DNA of 32,527 nt from Lachnospiraceae bacterium. GTDB taxonomy: Bacteria; Bacillota; Clostridia; Lachnospirales; Lachnospiraceae. Location of the stretch: assembly GCA_015056925.1 (NCBI GenBank), contig SVFJ01000028.1, positions 1-32,527 of the forward strand, in the 5' to 3' direction. The position numbers and the translations under genes are program-made. The notes beneath the pieces are model-generated. The model was given only the letters and a program-made list of their open reading frames with translations. It was not told the DNA's origin and did no database searches. This document shows positions 25,208-32,498 of this stretch, piece after piece; the stretch's first letter is position 1, and each line of letters starts with the position of its first letter.

Positions 25208-26380
25208 ATGAAGAGTGAGAAATCAAAAAGGAAGAATGCAAAGTTCAAGAAGACGTTAGGAGTAATTATTTCTCTTGCAATAGGTATTGTGTTAGGGGGA
25301 TTGTCGATTTGGACATTGGGATTTGATTTTATTGATAAGACAGATGGTATTGGCGAGTTTATGCTTTCTTATATGGGAACAATGCTGATGTTCTTTGGCG
25401 TGTTTTATATAGATATTATATTGCATGAGGCCGGTCATTGTGTGATGGGGCTTATGTCCGGCTACCGGTTTGGATTCTTTAGAATAGAGAATTGGGTGCT
25501 TATCAAATATGAGGATGGCATGAAGTTTAAGAAGTTTACGCTTCCGGGAACCGGCGGACAGTGTTTAATGATTCCGCCTGCATATAACGATGGCGATTTT
25601 CCGTATAAGCGATACTATGCGGGTGGTGTTCTGGTTAATGCAATCACAACTGTGTCGATGGTGATTGCGGGGATTTTACTTGGTATTGATAATTATTGGG
25701 GGAAATTCTGGATTGTTTCGGCGGTGATAACAGGATATTTGGTAGTCGTAAATACAATTCCTAAGGAATCAAATGATGGTGCTTTACTGTTACAGGTCGG
25801 GAAAGATAAGGAACAGCGTAAGGCTATCTGGGATACCTTGCAGTATGCGGCATTGCAACAGCAGGGGGTGAGAGCGGAGGAGCTGCCTCATATCTGGGAA
25901 CCTATGACAGATGAAGAATTGCTGGCAGGAATGGATAAAGCCGGAACAATGTCGAAGCTTAGTGCCAGATTAGGGTATTTAATGGATAGTGGTGATTATG
26001 AAACAGCGTATCTATTGCTAGGAAAGAGTCTGGATAATAAAAAGATGATGTCTATTTTAAAGCAGCAGTTTAAGATAGAAAAGCTTTTTCTGGAGATGAT
26101 ACTTCATAACCGCAAGGAAGAGATTGATACATTGTATGATGACGAATTAAAGGCATATATTAAGCAGACAGGGAAGACGATGATTGGTACAAGCCGTTTG
26201 ATGTATGCATATTACTTATTGGTTGAGAAGAATGAGGAGAAAGCAAGAAAGGAGAAAGCAAAGTTTGAAAAGCTTTGTGAGAATTATCCTTTTGCCGGTG
26301 ATATAGCTGCGGAGAGGCGATTAATGAATTTGGCAGAAGAAAAGACTTTAGAGATGAAAACTGGTGTAGTAACAGTATAA
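25208..26380 (+). CDS. M50/site-2-protease-like membrane protein
   Basis: Probable integral-membrane zinc metalloprotease relative, 390 aa. HEAGH at residues 73-77 lies in a transmembrane segment (FYIDIILHEAGHCVMGL), and a second motif NTIPKESNDGALLL (Asn189-Asp190-Gly191) fits the third metal ligand of the site-2-protease family (NxxPxxxxDG). Helices about 15-38, 53-80, 137-160 and 165-183. The C-terminal 190 residues are soluble and helical, with a repeat-like look (MDSGDYETAYLLLGKSLDNK), possibly TPR-like. The longer open frame begins inside trmD, but GGAGGT (25195-25200) 7 bases before ATG 25208 fixes the start. It is probably co-transcribed with trmD. Substrate unknown. Confidence 0.8.
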   Translation: MKSEKSKRKNAKFKKTLGVIISLAIGIVLGGLSIWTLGFDFIDKTDGIGEFMLSYMGTMLMFFGVFYIDIILHEAGHCVMGLMSGYRFGFFRIENWVLIKYEDGMKFKKFTLPGTGGQCLMIPPAYNDGDFPYKRYYAGGVLVNAITTVSMVIAGILLGIDNYWGKFWIVSAVITGYLVVVNTIPKESNDGALLLQVGKDKEQRKAIWDTLQYAALQQQGVRAEELPHIWEPMTDEELLAGMDKAGTMSKLSARLGYLMDSGDYETAYLLLGKSLDNKKMMSILKQQFKIEKLFLEMILHNRKEEIDTLYDDELKAYIKQTGKTMIGTSRLMYAYYLLVEKNEEKARKEKAKFEKLCENYPFAGDIAAERRLMNLAEEKTLEMKTGVVTV

Positions 26381-26477
26381 AGTGTAAAAATGAGGTGTTA
26401 TCTAAGATGGTATTACATTTTGGATAATGCTTCTTTTTTATTTTTAGAAAAAATTATGAAAATTTTCACAAATTGTA

Positions 26478-26506
26478 TTGACAGGTGTGTATATCTAGTG
26501 TATATA
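26478..26506 (+). promoter_or_regulatory. Promoter of the GntR/ABC operon
   Basis: Perfect TTGACA (26478-26483), 17 nt, TATATA (26501-26506), in a 179-base gap after the M50-like gene. The -10 is inside the palindrome described next. Confidence 0.72.
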
Positions 26507-26519
26507 TGTATATATACAC
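26498..26519 (+). promoter_or_regulatory. 22-bp palindromic operator over the -10 region
   Basis: GTGTATATAT-GT-ATATATACAC, two perfect 10-bp arms. A further GTGTATAT half-site lies at 26487-26494. It covers the -10 box, so a bound dimer would block RNA polymerase. The likely binder is the YtrA-type GntR regulator encoded in the same operon, an autoregulation known for YtrA-type systems. Binding is inferred. Confidence 0.7.
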
Positions 26520-26559
26520 ATGTACAGAATAAATACAATTTACATAAAAAGGAGAAAGG

Positions 26560-26781
26560 ATGATGGAAAGAATTATAAAGCAGGAGTATTCAAAGTATGG
26601 TATTAGAAGAGTTATGGCGTTGCTTGTGATGTTAGGAGGTATTCTTCTTATGATAGGAGCACTTAGTCATGGGGCGAAGATTTATTTAGGAATATTTTTT
26701 ATATGTTATGGCGTTTTGAGTATGTATTTGTATTCGACTAAGAGAATGAAAAAAGAGGATGCAAATAGTGTAGAACGATAG
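26560..26781 (+). CDS. Small two-helix membrane protein
   Basis: Unrecognised protein of 73 aa with two predicted transmembrane helices (about 18-37 and 41-60: VMALLVMLGGILLMIGAL and IYLGIFFICYGVLSMYLY) and a charged C-terminal tail. AAGGAG (26549-26554) precedes two consecutive ATG codons; the second (26563) has the better 8-base spacing. First gene behind the palindromic promoter, and similar in layout to the next gene. Probably a small partner of the ABC system; no function can be assigned. Confidence 0.65.
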   Translation: MMERIIKQEYSKYGIRRVMALLVMLGGILLMIGALSHGAKIYLGIFFICYGVLSMYLYSTKRMKKEDANSVER

Positions 26782-26801
26782 AATTAGAAGGAGAGATTGA
26801 G

Positions 26802-27026
26802 ATGAACAAGAAGAATGTAGAGGTAAATATGAAGAAAGATAATAGAGTGTTTAATATAGGATTTGCAGCTAGTGGAATTGTTGTAATCGCTGCTTTGGGA
26901 GATTTTGCAGTTCAGTTAAAAGCAGGAGAGAGCATTATTGGAAGTGTACTTACGATTGTGGGGGGCGCGCTTATGTTTTATGCTTTCTTAGATAGTAAGA
27001 GAAGATATATGAAGAAGAATAAATAA
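26802..27026 (+). CDS. Small two-helix membrane protein
   Basis: Unrecognised 74-aa protein, again with two hydrophobic helices (about 18-37, FNIGFAASGIVVIAALGDF, and 44-63, IIGSVLTIVGGALMFYAFL) and a basic tail (KRRYMKKNK). AAGGAG lies about 10 bases before the ATG; an in-frame ATG at 26829 could also serve. It sits 20 bases after its neighbour and 34 before the first ATPase. The two small proteins share size and topology rather than obvious sequence. Confidence 0.62.
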   Translation: MNKKNVEVNMKKDNRVFNIGFAASGIVVIAALGDFAVQLKAGESIIGSVLTIVGGALMFYAFLDSKRRYMKKNK

Positions 27027-27060
27027 GTGTAAAGACTCAGACAGAAAAGAGGTTGGCAGT

Positions 27061-27918
27061 ATGATTTTAGAATTAGAGAACGTAAGTAAGAGAATAGGTA
27101 TTTTTGATTTAGAGAAGATTTCCTTTGGACTTCCGGCAGGATTTGTGATGGGACTTGTTGGTCCAAATGGTGCAGGTAAGACTTCTCTTTTGAATATTAT
27201 TCTTGGTTTGTATAAGGCGCAGACGGGAACGGTCAAAATCAATGGCATGAGCTACGAAGAGAATGAAAGAGAAATCAAGGAGCTTTTAGGAGCGGTATTG
27301 GTAGATGAACTCTTTGAAGGTGAATTTAGCCTGTTAGAGAATGGTAACTTCTATGGAAAGTATTATAAGAATTATGAAGAGAGACTTTTGCTTCAGTACA
27401 TAGAGAGATTTCATTTGGATGCCAAGAAGAAATATAAGGCGATATCGAAGGGTGAGAAGTTAAAGTTTTCCTTTGCTTTTGCACTGTCACATCAGCCAAG
27501 ACTTCTTATCTTAGATGAGCCGACAGCGAACTTTGACCCGAGCTTTCGTAAGGAGTTCTTCGAGGTCATTAAGGAGTTTATTGCAGATGGCACAAGAAGT
27601 GTTATCTTAGCGACGCATTTAACGGATGACTTGGATAAGGTAGCGGATTATCTCTTGTATCTTGAGGATGGTAAAGCATTGGTGGCAACTGATATTGAGA
27701 CTTTCCGTCAGAGTTATCGCATGATAACGGGTGAGGCATATAAGATTCGTTTGCTGCAGGATGATGTTATCCATATGGAACAGAGGGAACTTTCAACCAG
27801 AGCATTGGTGAGACATCATGGTTACAGACGTTATGAACCTGCTTTGACGGTGACAACACCAACGATTGAAGAGTTTATGTATTATCAGACAAAGAGAAAG
27901 AAAAATAAGAGAAAGTAA
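27061..27918 (+). CDS. ABC transporter ATP-binding protein, YtrB-like
   Basis: ATPase of an export-type or sensor-type ABC system, 285 aa. Walker A GPNGAGKT (34-41), Walker B LLILDEPTANFDP (148-160) and H-loop His186 (LATHLTDD) are intact. The signature is degenerate, ISKGEKLK (128-135) instead of LSGGQ, and the Q-loop Gln is replaced by acidic residues (AVLVDELFEG). After about 215 a tail of 70 residues is present. Both changes recur in the second ATPase of this operon. Three membrane subunits follow at once, so this one probably drives them. Cargo unknown. Confidence 0.88.
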   Translation: MILELENVSKRIGIFDLEKISFGLPAGFVMGLVGPNGAGKTSLLNIILGLYKAQTGTVKINGMSYEENEREIKELLGAVLVDELFEGEFSLLENGNFYGKYYKNYEERLLLQYIERFHLDAKKKYKAISKGEKLKFSFAFALSHQPRLLILDEPTANFDPSFRKEFFEVIKEFIADGTRSVILATHLTDDLDKVADYLLYLEDGKALVATDIETFRQSYRMITGEAYKIRLLQDDVIHMEQRELSTRALVRHHGYRRYEPALTVTTPTIEEFMYYQTKRKKNKRK

Positions 27919-27948
27919 AGAAGAGAAAACAAGGAACAGGTGCAGAGT

Positions 27949-28665
27949 ATGGATAAGTTGGTATGGCAGGATTATTGGAAGGGATTAGCGTGGAGTAATA
28001 TCAAGGCATATATTCGTAACAATAAAAATGGACTTTGGTCGCTGATAGGAGTTTCTTTGGTATGGCTTCCGTATTTTCTTGCGGATGAATCGGAACAAGC
28101 TAAAATGCTTATGAACCTTATGAAATGTCTTACATGTGCGTTACCGACATTATTTTTGTTTTGGACGTTGGCTTTGACCACTTTGACACTCCCGAAGGTA
28201 TTGTATATGTCGCCTATGACAACAGATGAGCGCAGAGAATTTGTTGAAAAGAAATGGAAGCTTGCGACATTAGTGCCTAATATTTTCAATCTTGCGTGGA
28301 CTATAATTGGACTGCTGTGTGGGATAGATGTTTTGTCGATGATGTTTCTTATGTTTCATTTTATGATGATGTCAGAAGGAGCTATCTTTTACAGAAATAG
28401 AGATTCGAAACAGCTAGAGAGTAATTTTGGGAAAGTATTTTCGGTATATGCGTTGCTTGGTACGATAGTATCGATGCTGGTACAAATATTTGCAATAGTA
28501 GTTGTGGTAGAGGATGGCATAATTGGGGCAGCTTGGTTAGGAACATTTCTTGGTGTGGTATTGTTATTGGAACTTCCGTTATTGATTAGGCTTATGACTT
28601 ACAAGAAAAAAATGATTTTGATTATGGCAAATTATGAAGCTGCTTATGATGTGGGAAGCTACTAG
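27949..28665 (+). CDS. ABC transporter membrane subunit, paralogue 1
   Basis: Membrane protein of 238 aa with about six hydrophobic segments and no known family name that I can assign. It starts MDKLVWQDYWKGLAW, nearly the same as the start of the next protein. A cytoplasmic motif LPKVLYMSPMTTDERREFVE recurs in all three paralogues and may be the coupling helix that meets the ATPase. It ends with NYEAAYDVGSY, again shared. The ATG at 27949 (CAGGTG 6 bases before it) is preferred over an in-frame GTG at 27940. Confidence 0.78.
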   Translation: MDKLVWQDYWKGLAWSNIKAYIRNNKNGLWSLIGVSLVWLPYFLADESEQAKMLMNLMKCLTCALPTLFLFWTLALTTLTLPKVLYMSPMTTDERREFVEKKWKLATLVPNIFNLAWTIIGLLCGIDVLSMMFLMFHFMMMSEGAIFYRNRDSKQLESNFGKVFSVYALLGTIVSMLVQIFAIVVVVEDGIIGAAWLGTFLGVVLLLELPLLIRLMTYKKKMILIMANYEAAYDVGSY

Positions 28666-28679
28666 GAAGGATAAGAAGT

Positions 28680-29411
28680 ATGACGAGTATGAATAAGTTG
28701 GTGTGGCAGGATTATTGGAAGTCTTTAAGATGGAAAACAGCGTGGAGAAGGATGTGTGAGTTATCGGGGATTGTTGTAGTCATAGTGCAGATGTTTACGA
28801 TTTGGCCGCTTAATATTTTGGATTTGGAAGGCGAAGCAAGATTGCATTATTATATTTTAGCTTTTCCTTTGGTATTTACACTGTTTTCGTCGATATGCGT
28901 GGAGATAAAGTTTCCGAAACAGATGTATCTGACTCCGCTGACACAGGTGGAGCGCAGAGAATATATGGAGAAACTGCTGAGATTAAAGCTTGTAATCCCC
29001 AACCTGATTATGGGTGCTGTGATTACAGTTATGTTGATTCTAAAGAAAACGAATATAGCTTGGGGAGGAATAATGTTGCTTCAAAATATTCTTTCCACGA
29101 TGGGAATGTCACTTTTCTATAAGGTAGAGAAGTCGAAAAATGTAAAGGAATTGCAGACAGAAGGGAATCTGTTATGGGCAATCCTCACGATGGGGATAGG
29201 GCTTTTGGGAGAGTTCTTTATCTTGGGAGCCGCCTCTTCAAATGAAAGCCTGGATAGTGTAGCTTTGATTTGGTTTGTCGTTAGTGTGGTGGTTCAGGTA
29301 TTCTGCCTCTGTAAGATGTATTCCCATAAGAATCAGTATTTTGACAATCAGGCAAGCTATGAAAGATGGTATGTGGAAGAGGAGAAGAAAGAGGTTAAGT
29401 CAGTATGGTAG
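28680..29411 (+). CDS. ABC transporter membrane subunit, paralogue 2
   Basis: 243-aa membrane protein, clear relative of its upstream neighbour: MNKLVWQDYWKSLRW at the start, FPKQMYLTPLTQVERREYME in the middle and NQASYERWYVEEE near the end. Five to six hydrophobic segments. Start at 28680 or at the ATG three codons later; the second aligns with the paralogue. GGAAGGA lies 9 bases before 28680. Its end overlaps the start of paralogue 3 by 7 bases, pointing to translational coupling. Confidence 0.78.
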   Translation: MTSMNKLVWQDYWKSLRWKTAWRRMCELSGIVVVIVQMFTIWPLNILDLEGEARLHYYILAFPLVFTLFSSICVEIKFPKQMYLTPLTQVERREYMEKLLRLKLVIPNLIMGAVITVMLILKKTNIAWGGIMLLQNILSTMGMSLFYKVEKSKNVKELQTEGNLLWAILTMGIGLLGEFFILGAASSNESLDSVALIWFVVSVVVQVFCLCKMYSHKNQYFDNQASYERWYVEEEKKEVKSVW

Positions 29412-30124
29412 ATATCAATAAATTGGCCTGGATGAGCTATTTTAGAGAGTTTAGCTGGAGTAAATTAAAAAAGAAGGGATGGATTTTAATTTCCGGTTCT
29501 TTGATATATTTATATATTGTAGTTTCCTATCCATCTATATTTATGGATTTGAAGGGAATAGAGTACTGCGTTTATTTGATAAGTACGATTCCGATGATAG
29601 TTACTGCATGGACGATGCAGTATAGCGGAATCAGGCTTCCTAAGCTTATGTTTATGGGGCCGATGTCAGAAGAGGACAGACGGTGCTATTTACAGAAGGT
29701 ATGGGATATTAGATTTTGGCTACCAAATCTGCTGATGATAGCAGTGGTGGGAATTAGAGCAATTTTTCAACCTGAGTCAATACTGTTCGGACTGCTGATT
29801 CTGCTTCAGAATTTGCTGTTGTCTACGGGTGTGATGTATACAGGTATTATGTCTGAAATAAAGATAAAAGAGATGCAAAAAGTGAGCATTCATATTTGGC
29901 AATGGCTGCTTGGCTTGTTTGGAGAAATCATTTTACTATATTATTACGCATCAGAGACAGACAGTATGATGAAAGGAATGATGATTACCTGGGGAATTCT
30001 TTTTGTGATTCAGCTGCTGAATCTTAGAAAGCTGTTGCCTTATAAGCAGAAAATTTTCGATTTTATCGTTGATTATGAAAATGCATATGTGATGCAGGAT
30101 GAGAAAGGGGTTAAGGCAATATGA
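29405..30124 (+). CDS. ABC transporter membrane subunit, paralogue 3
   Basis: 239-aa membrane protein, the most diverged of the three: MVDINKLAWMSYFREFSW at the start, LPKLMFMGPMSEEDRRCYLQ in the middle and DYENAYVMQDE at the end, with six hydrophobic segments between. Its first codon overlaps the end of paralogue 2, and its stop overlaps the GntR start codon (ATGATG), so all are coupled. Three successive copies suggest tandem duplication followed by divergence into non-identical membrane subunits. Confidence 0.78.
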   Translation: MVDINKLAWMSYFREFSWSKLKKKGWILISGSLIYLYIVVSYPSIFMDLKGIEYCVYLISTIPMIVTAWTMQYSGIRLPKLMFMGPMSEEDRRCYLQKVWDIRFWLPNLLMIAVVGIRAIFQPESILFGLLILLQNLLLSTGVMYTGIMSEIKIKEMQKVSIHIWQWLLGLFGEIILLYYYASETDSMMKGMMITWGILFVIQLLNLRKLLPYKQKIFDFIVDYENAYVMQDEKGVKAI

Positions 30125-30489
30125 TGAACATAGTAATACAGCCTCAGGGGACGCTTGCAATCTATGAGCAGATTGTGAATCAGCTCAAAAATGCGATTGT
30201 GACAGGAAAGCTGACAGCGGGAGAAGCATTGCCGTCGATTAGAGGATTGGCGGGCGAGCTTGGTGTCAGTGTAATTACGACAAAGCGTGCCTATGAGGAA
30301 TTGGAAAAGGAAGGCTTGATTCGTTCAGTCAGCAATAAGGGCTTCTATGTATGTGAATATAATACGGATTATTTAATGGAGAAGCAGCTTATGGTGTTGG
30401 AAAAGCATTTAAGCGAGGTAATTGAAGAAGCAAAGCAGGCAGGACTTAGTAAAGAAGAAATCTGTGAAATGATTGAGACATTGTATTAA
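30121..30489 (+). CDS. GntR-family regulator, YtrA subfamily
   Basis: Transcription factor of 122 aa. The winged helix is at about 12-75: IYEQIVNQLKNAIVTGKL, LPSIRGLAGELGVSVITTKR and AYEELEKEGLIRSVSNKGFYV, all GntR hallmarks. Only about 45 residues follow (helices with ICEMIETLY), which is the short tail typical of the YtrA subfamily, usually encoded with ABC transporters and often answering to cell-wall antibiotics. It overlaps the previous gene by 4 bases. The 22-bp palindrome at 26498 is its probable operator. Confidence 0.93.
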   Translation: MMNIVIQPQGTLAIYEQIVNQLKNAIVTGKLTAGEALPSIRGLAGELGVSVITTKRAYEELEKEGLIRSVSNKGFYVCEYNTDYLMEKQLMVLEKHLSEVIEEAKQAGLSKEEICEMIETLY

Positions 30490-30531
30490 ACTGCGGCGTT
30501 ATGAGAGAACACAGGAAAGGTTAGGCAAAAG

Positions 30532-31221
30532 ATGGAGAGTTTGGATTATAACGAGGTTCCGTTATTGGAGTTTCGTCATGTAAGTGGTAGGCAGAAGAAA
30601 TTTGGAAAGAAAAAATTTGTGCTGGAGGATGTGAACTTTGCACTTCCTAAGGGCTTTATGATGGGAGTTTCCGGTGTCAATGGTGCAGGTAAAACAACTC
30701 TTGTGGATTATATTATCCATCCGAATAAGCAGTATGAAGGCGAGATTTTGATAAATGGTGAGGAGATTCATACCAATCACACAAGGTTAAGAGAGAAGAT
30801 TGCATGGGTGTCGGAGGATAACAGCTTTCTGGAAGCAAGAACGGCGAAGCAGAATGCCGAGCTTCTGGGAAGTCTGTATGAGAATTTTGATATGAAGATT
30901 TTCTATCAGGCGTTACAGAAGATGGGGATGACGCCCGGAAATAACCTGCGAAATATGTCCAGAGGTGAGAGAATGCGCTTTCAAATAGCATTTGCCATGG
31001 CACATAAGCCGGTTTTATATGTGTTGGATGAGGTTACGGCAGGTATGGACCCGGTATTTCGGATTGATTTCTTTCGATTGATGCATGAGGTCTTGGATGA
31101 GGAGACATCTGTGCTAATGGTAACGCATATCGAGGAAGAGCTAGATAAGAAGATGGACTATATCGGTGTGATGGAAAATGGCAGAATGGTGGAGTTCTAC
31201 GAGAATTTCCCGGAGGTCTAG
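30532..31221 (+). CDS. Second ABC ATP-binding protein of the GntR operon
   Basis: 229-aa ATPase. Walker A GVNGAGKTT (48-56), Walker B VLYVLDE (161-167) followed by VTAGMDP, and H-loop His199 (MVTHIEEE) are intact. The signature is MSRGERMR (142-149), degenerate as in the first ATPase, and the Q-loop has Glu (AWVSEDNSF). It shares the GFMMG segment before Walker A with the first ATPase (GFVMG). It starts 42 bases after the GntR gene and is followed 13 bases later by a short membrane subunit, forming a second ATPase/permease module in the same operon. Confidence 0.88.
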   Translation: MESLDYNEVPLLEFRHVSGRQKKFGKKKFVLEDVNFALPKGFMMGVSGVNGAGKTTLVDYIIHPNKQYEGEILINGEEIHTNHTRLREKIAWVSEDNSFLEARTAKQNAELLGSLYENFDMKIFYQALQKMGMTPGNNLRNMSRGERMRFQIAFAMAHKPVLYVLDEVTAGMDPVFRIDFFRLMHEVLDEETSVLMVTHIEEELDKKMDYIGVMENGRMVEFYENFPEV

Positions 31222-31234
31222 GAGGGTGAAGTGT

Positions 31235-31801
31235 ATGGTTAAGGACATGATGACAAAGCTGATTTGCAAATGCTTTGATGAAGAGAAGGCATTACATATT
31301 AATATGCAAAGAGAGAAGCTATATGCTTTCGACAAAGAGCTGGTGACTTATACTGCGATGTATCCTGATTTTTTGAAATGGTTGTTTGGGATTATTGTTA
31401 TGATTATTATGATGATTCCCTACCAGTCATGGATTGCAGAGAACCCTATTGTTTTGGCCTTTGTGATGTTTGTTGGAACTTGGCCAACATCTTTTGGATA
31501 CAAGGCATCAATTATGGTAAGCGATGATAATGTCGGAGCGACAGCACATATATATAAGAAACTGATGTATTTACCGATTGACAGGAAAGTGTGGGTTTGC
31601 GTGAAAATGGAATATGTATTGCGGTTATCTTTGAAATTGTGTACAATAGCTTTGCTGGTTCAGAATGCGATGACTTTTTTGGTTCGTGAAGAGTGGAGCT
31701 GGATAAATATTGCGTATCCGATTTTGGTATGTTTGGTTTCACCAATACTCTTTGAATGTCTGGAATTAGGAACTCACATAAAAAGCTGTGAATCCAGATA
31801 A
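31235..31801 (+). CDS. Short ABC membrane subunit partner of the second ATPase
   Basis: 188-aa membrane protein with four hydrophobic segments (about 44-62, 65-80, 125-143, 153-172). A central stretch, IYKKLMYLPIDRKVWVCVKM, parallels the PK-x-LYMxPMTxxERR coupling-like motif of the three larger subunits, so it is likely a shortened or distant relative. The open frame extends upstream over the ATPase end, but GGAGG (31221-31225) 9 bases before ATG 31235 fixes the start. It is followed by two strong hairpins. Confidence 0.72.
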   Translation: MVKDMMTKLICKCFDEEKALHINMQREKLYAFDKELVTYTAMYPDFLKWLFGIIVMIIMMIPYQSWIAENPIVLAFVMFVGTWPTSFGYKASIMVSDDNVGATAHIYKKLMYLPIDRKVWVCVKMEYVLRLSLKLCTIALLVQNAMTFLVREEWSWINIAYPILVCLVSPILFECLELGTHIKSCESR

Positions 31802-31803
31802 AA

Positions 31804-31854
31804 GAGTGTTGCCCGGCGGCAACACTCAGCAAGAATCAGCTATGCTGATTCTTG
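31804..31854 (+). other. Two tandem perfect hairpins after the ABC operon
   Basis: GAGTGTTGCC / GGCAACACTC (31804-31827, loop CGGC) and CAAGAATCAGC / GCTGATTCTTG (31830-31854, loop TAT), separated by 2 bases. Neither has a T run, so simple intrinsic termination is doubtful; a transcript 3'-end stabiliser or a Rho-dependent or processing site is possible. Confidence 0.6.
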
Positions 31855-31898
31855 TCTAAAGAACACTACCTTTGAGCATGTTTCATTTAAAAAAATGA

Positions 31899-31927
31899 TT
31901 GCATTCTCTGACAAACTATGGTAAATT
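31899..31927 (+). promoter_or_regulatory. Weak candidate promoter and leader of rplS
   Basis: TTGCAT (31899-31904), 17 nt, TAAATT (31922-31927). The leader to 32004 holds a short AGAG/CTCT pairing near 31948-31958. L19 leaders that fold into regulatory RNAs are known in Bacillota, but I cannot confirm that fold here. Confidence 0.35.
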
Positions 31928-32004
31928 ATTAATGTTGCGAATAAAAGAGATGGTCCTCTGGTACTAAGTGTATTAAGAACGTCGAGTGAATTAAGGAGGC
32001 AAAC

Positions 32005-32352
32005 ATGAACGAAATTATTAGAGAAATTGAGCAGGCTCAGTTAAAAGAGACAGTTGATGCATTCAACGTTGGAGATACTGTAAAGGTTTACGGTAAGATT
32101 AAGGAAGGTAACCGCGAAAGAATTCAGGTATTCGAGGGTACTGTATTAAAAATCCAGGGTGGAAGCAACAGAGAGACTTTCACAGTTAGAAAGCTTTCTA
32201 ACGGTGTTGGCGTTGAGAAGACATGGCCAATGCACTCACCTAACGTAGAGAAGGTAGAGGTAGTTAGAAAGGGTAAAGTTAGAAGAGCTAAGCTTAACTA
32301 CTTAAGAGACCGTGTTGGTAAGGCTGCTAAGGTTAAAGAGTTAGTTAAATAA
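32005..32352 (+). CDS. rplS: 50S ribosomal protein L19
   Basis: Large-subunit protein at the 30S-50S interface, 115 aa. It shows the L19 blocks [60 protein letters not shown] and, at the end, [25 protein letters not shown] lies 7 bases before the ATG. Codons here are more biased to highly expressed forms (for example repeated AAG, GAA, GTT) than in the ABC genes before it. It is normally the gene after trmD; here it stands alone with its own terminator. Confidence 0.97.
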   Translation: MNEIIREIEQAQLKETVDAFNVGDTVKVYGKIKEGNRERIQVFEGTVLKIQGGSNRETFTVRKLSNGVGVEKTWPMHSPNVEKVEVVRKGKVRRAKLNYLRDRVGKAAKVKELVK

Positions 32353-32377
32353 TTTAATCTGAGAAATCGTAATTGAG

Positions 32378-32405
32378 GGCGAAGTCGTTTGGCTTCGCCT
32401 TTTTA
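32378..32405 (+). terminator. Intrinsic terminator after rplS
   Basis: 7-bp GC-rich stem GGCGAAG / CTTCGCC, 8-nt loop, then six T. It lies 26 bases after the rplS stop. Confidence 0.9.
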
Positions 32406-32423
32406 TTGTTAGGGCAGGGCCCT

Positions 32424-32471
32424 GTATTTGGGACGGAGTTTTTCGAGTTCCGAAAAATGGAGCCCAAATAC
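32424..32471. other. Nested inverted repeat of unknown role
   Basis: Outer arms GTATTTGGG (32424-32432) and CCCAAATAC (32463-32471), inner arms TTTTTCG (32439-32445) and CGAAAAA (32451-32457). It can fold on either strand and lies between the rplS terminator and a minus-strand terminator. Confidence 0.55.
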
Positions 32472-32472
32472 T

Positions 32473-32498
32473 AAAAAACCACCTGCTATGCGGGTGGT
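32473..32498 (-). terminator. Minus-strand terminator of a gene beyond the right edge
   Basis: 9-bp stem ACCACCTGC / GCGGGTGGT (one wobble, 3-nt loop). On the minus strand the stem is followed by six T (plus-strand A run 32473-32478); on the plus strand no T run follows. It therefore closes a convergent gene outside this window. Confidence 0.75.

Noticed and set aside
31178-31234. N-terminal extension of the last membrane subunit into the ATPase gene
   Set aside because: Overlap in another frame with no ribosome site; GGAGG fits ATG 31235.
25171-32004. Integrated mobile element between trmD and rplS
   Set aside because: No integrase, transposase, tRNA target or flanking direct repeats were seen; only the displaced synteny suggests insertion.
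31855-32004. L19 leader RNA
   Set aside because: The position is right but I could not draw a convincing conserved fold by eye; a covariance-model search would decide.
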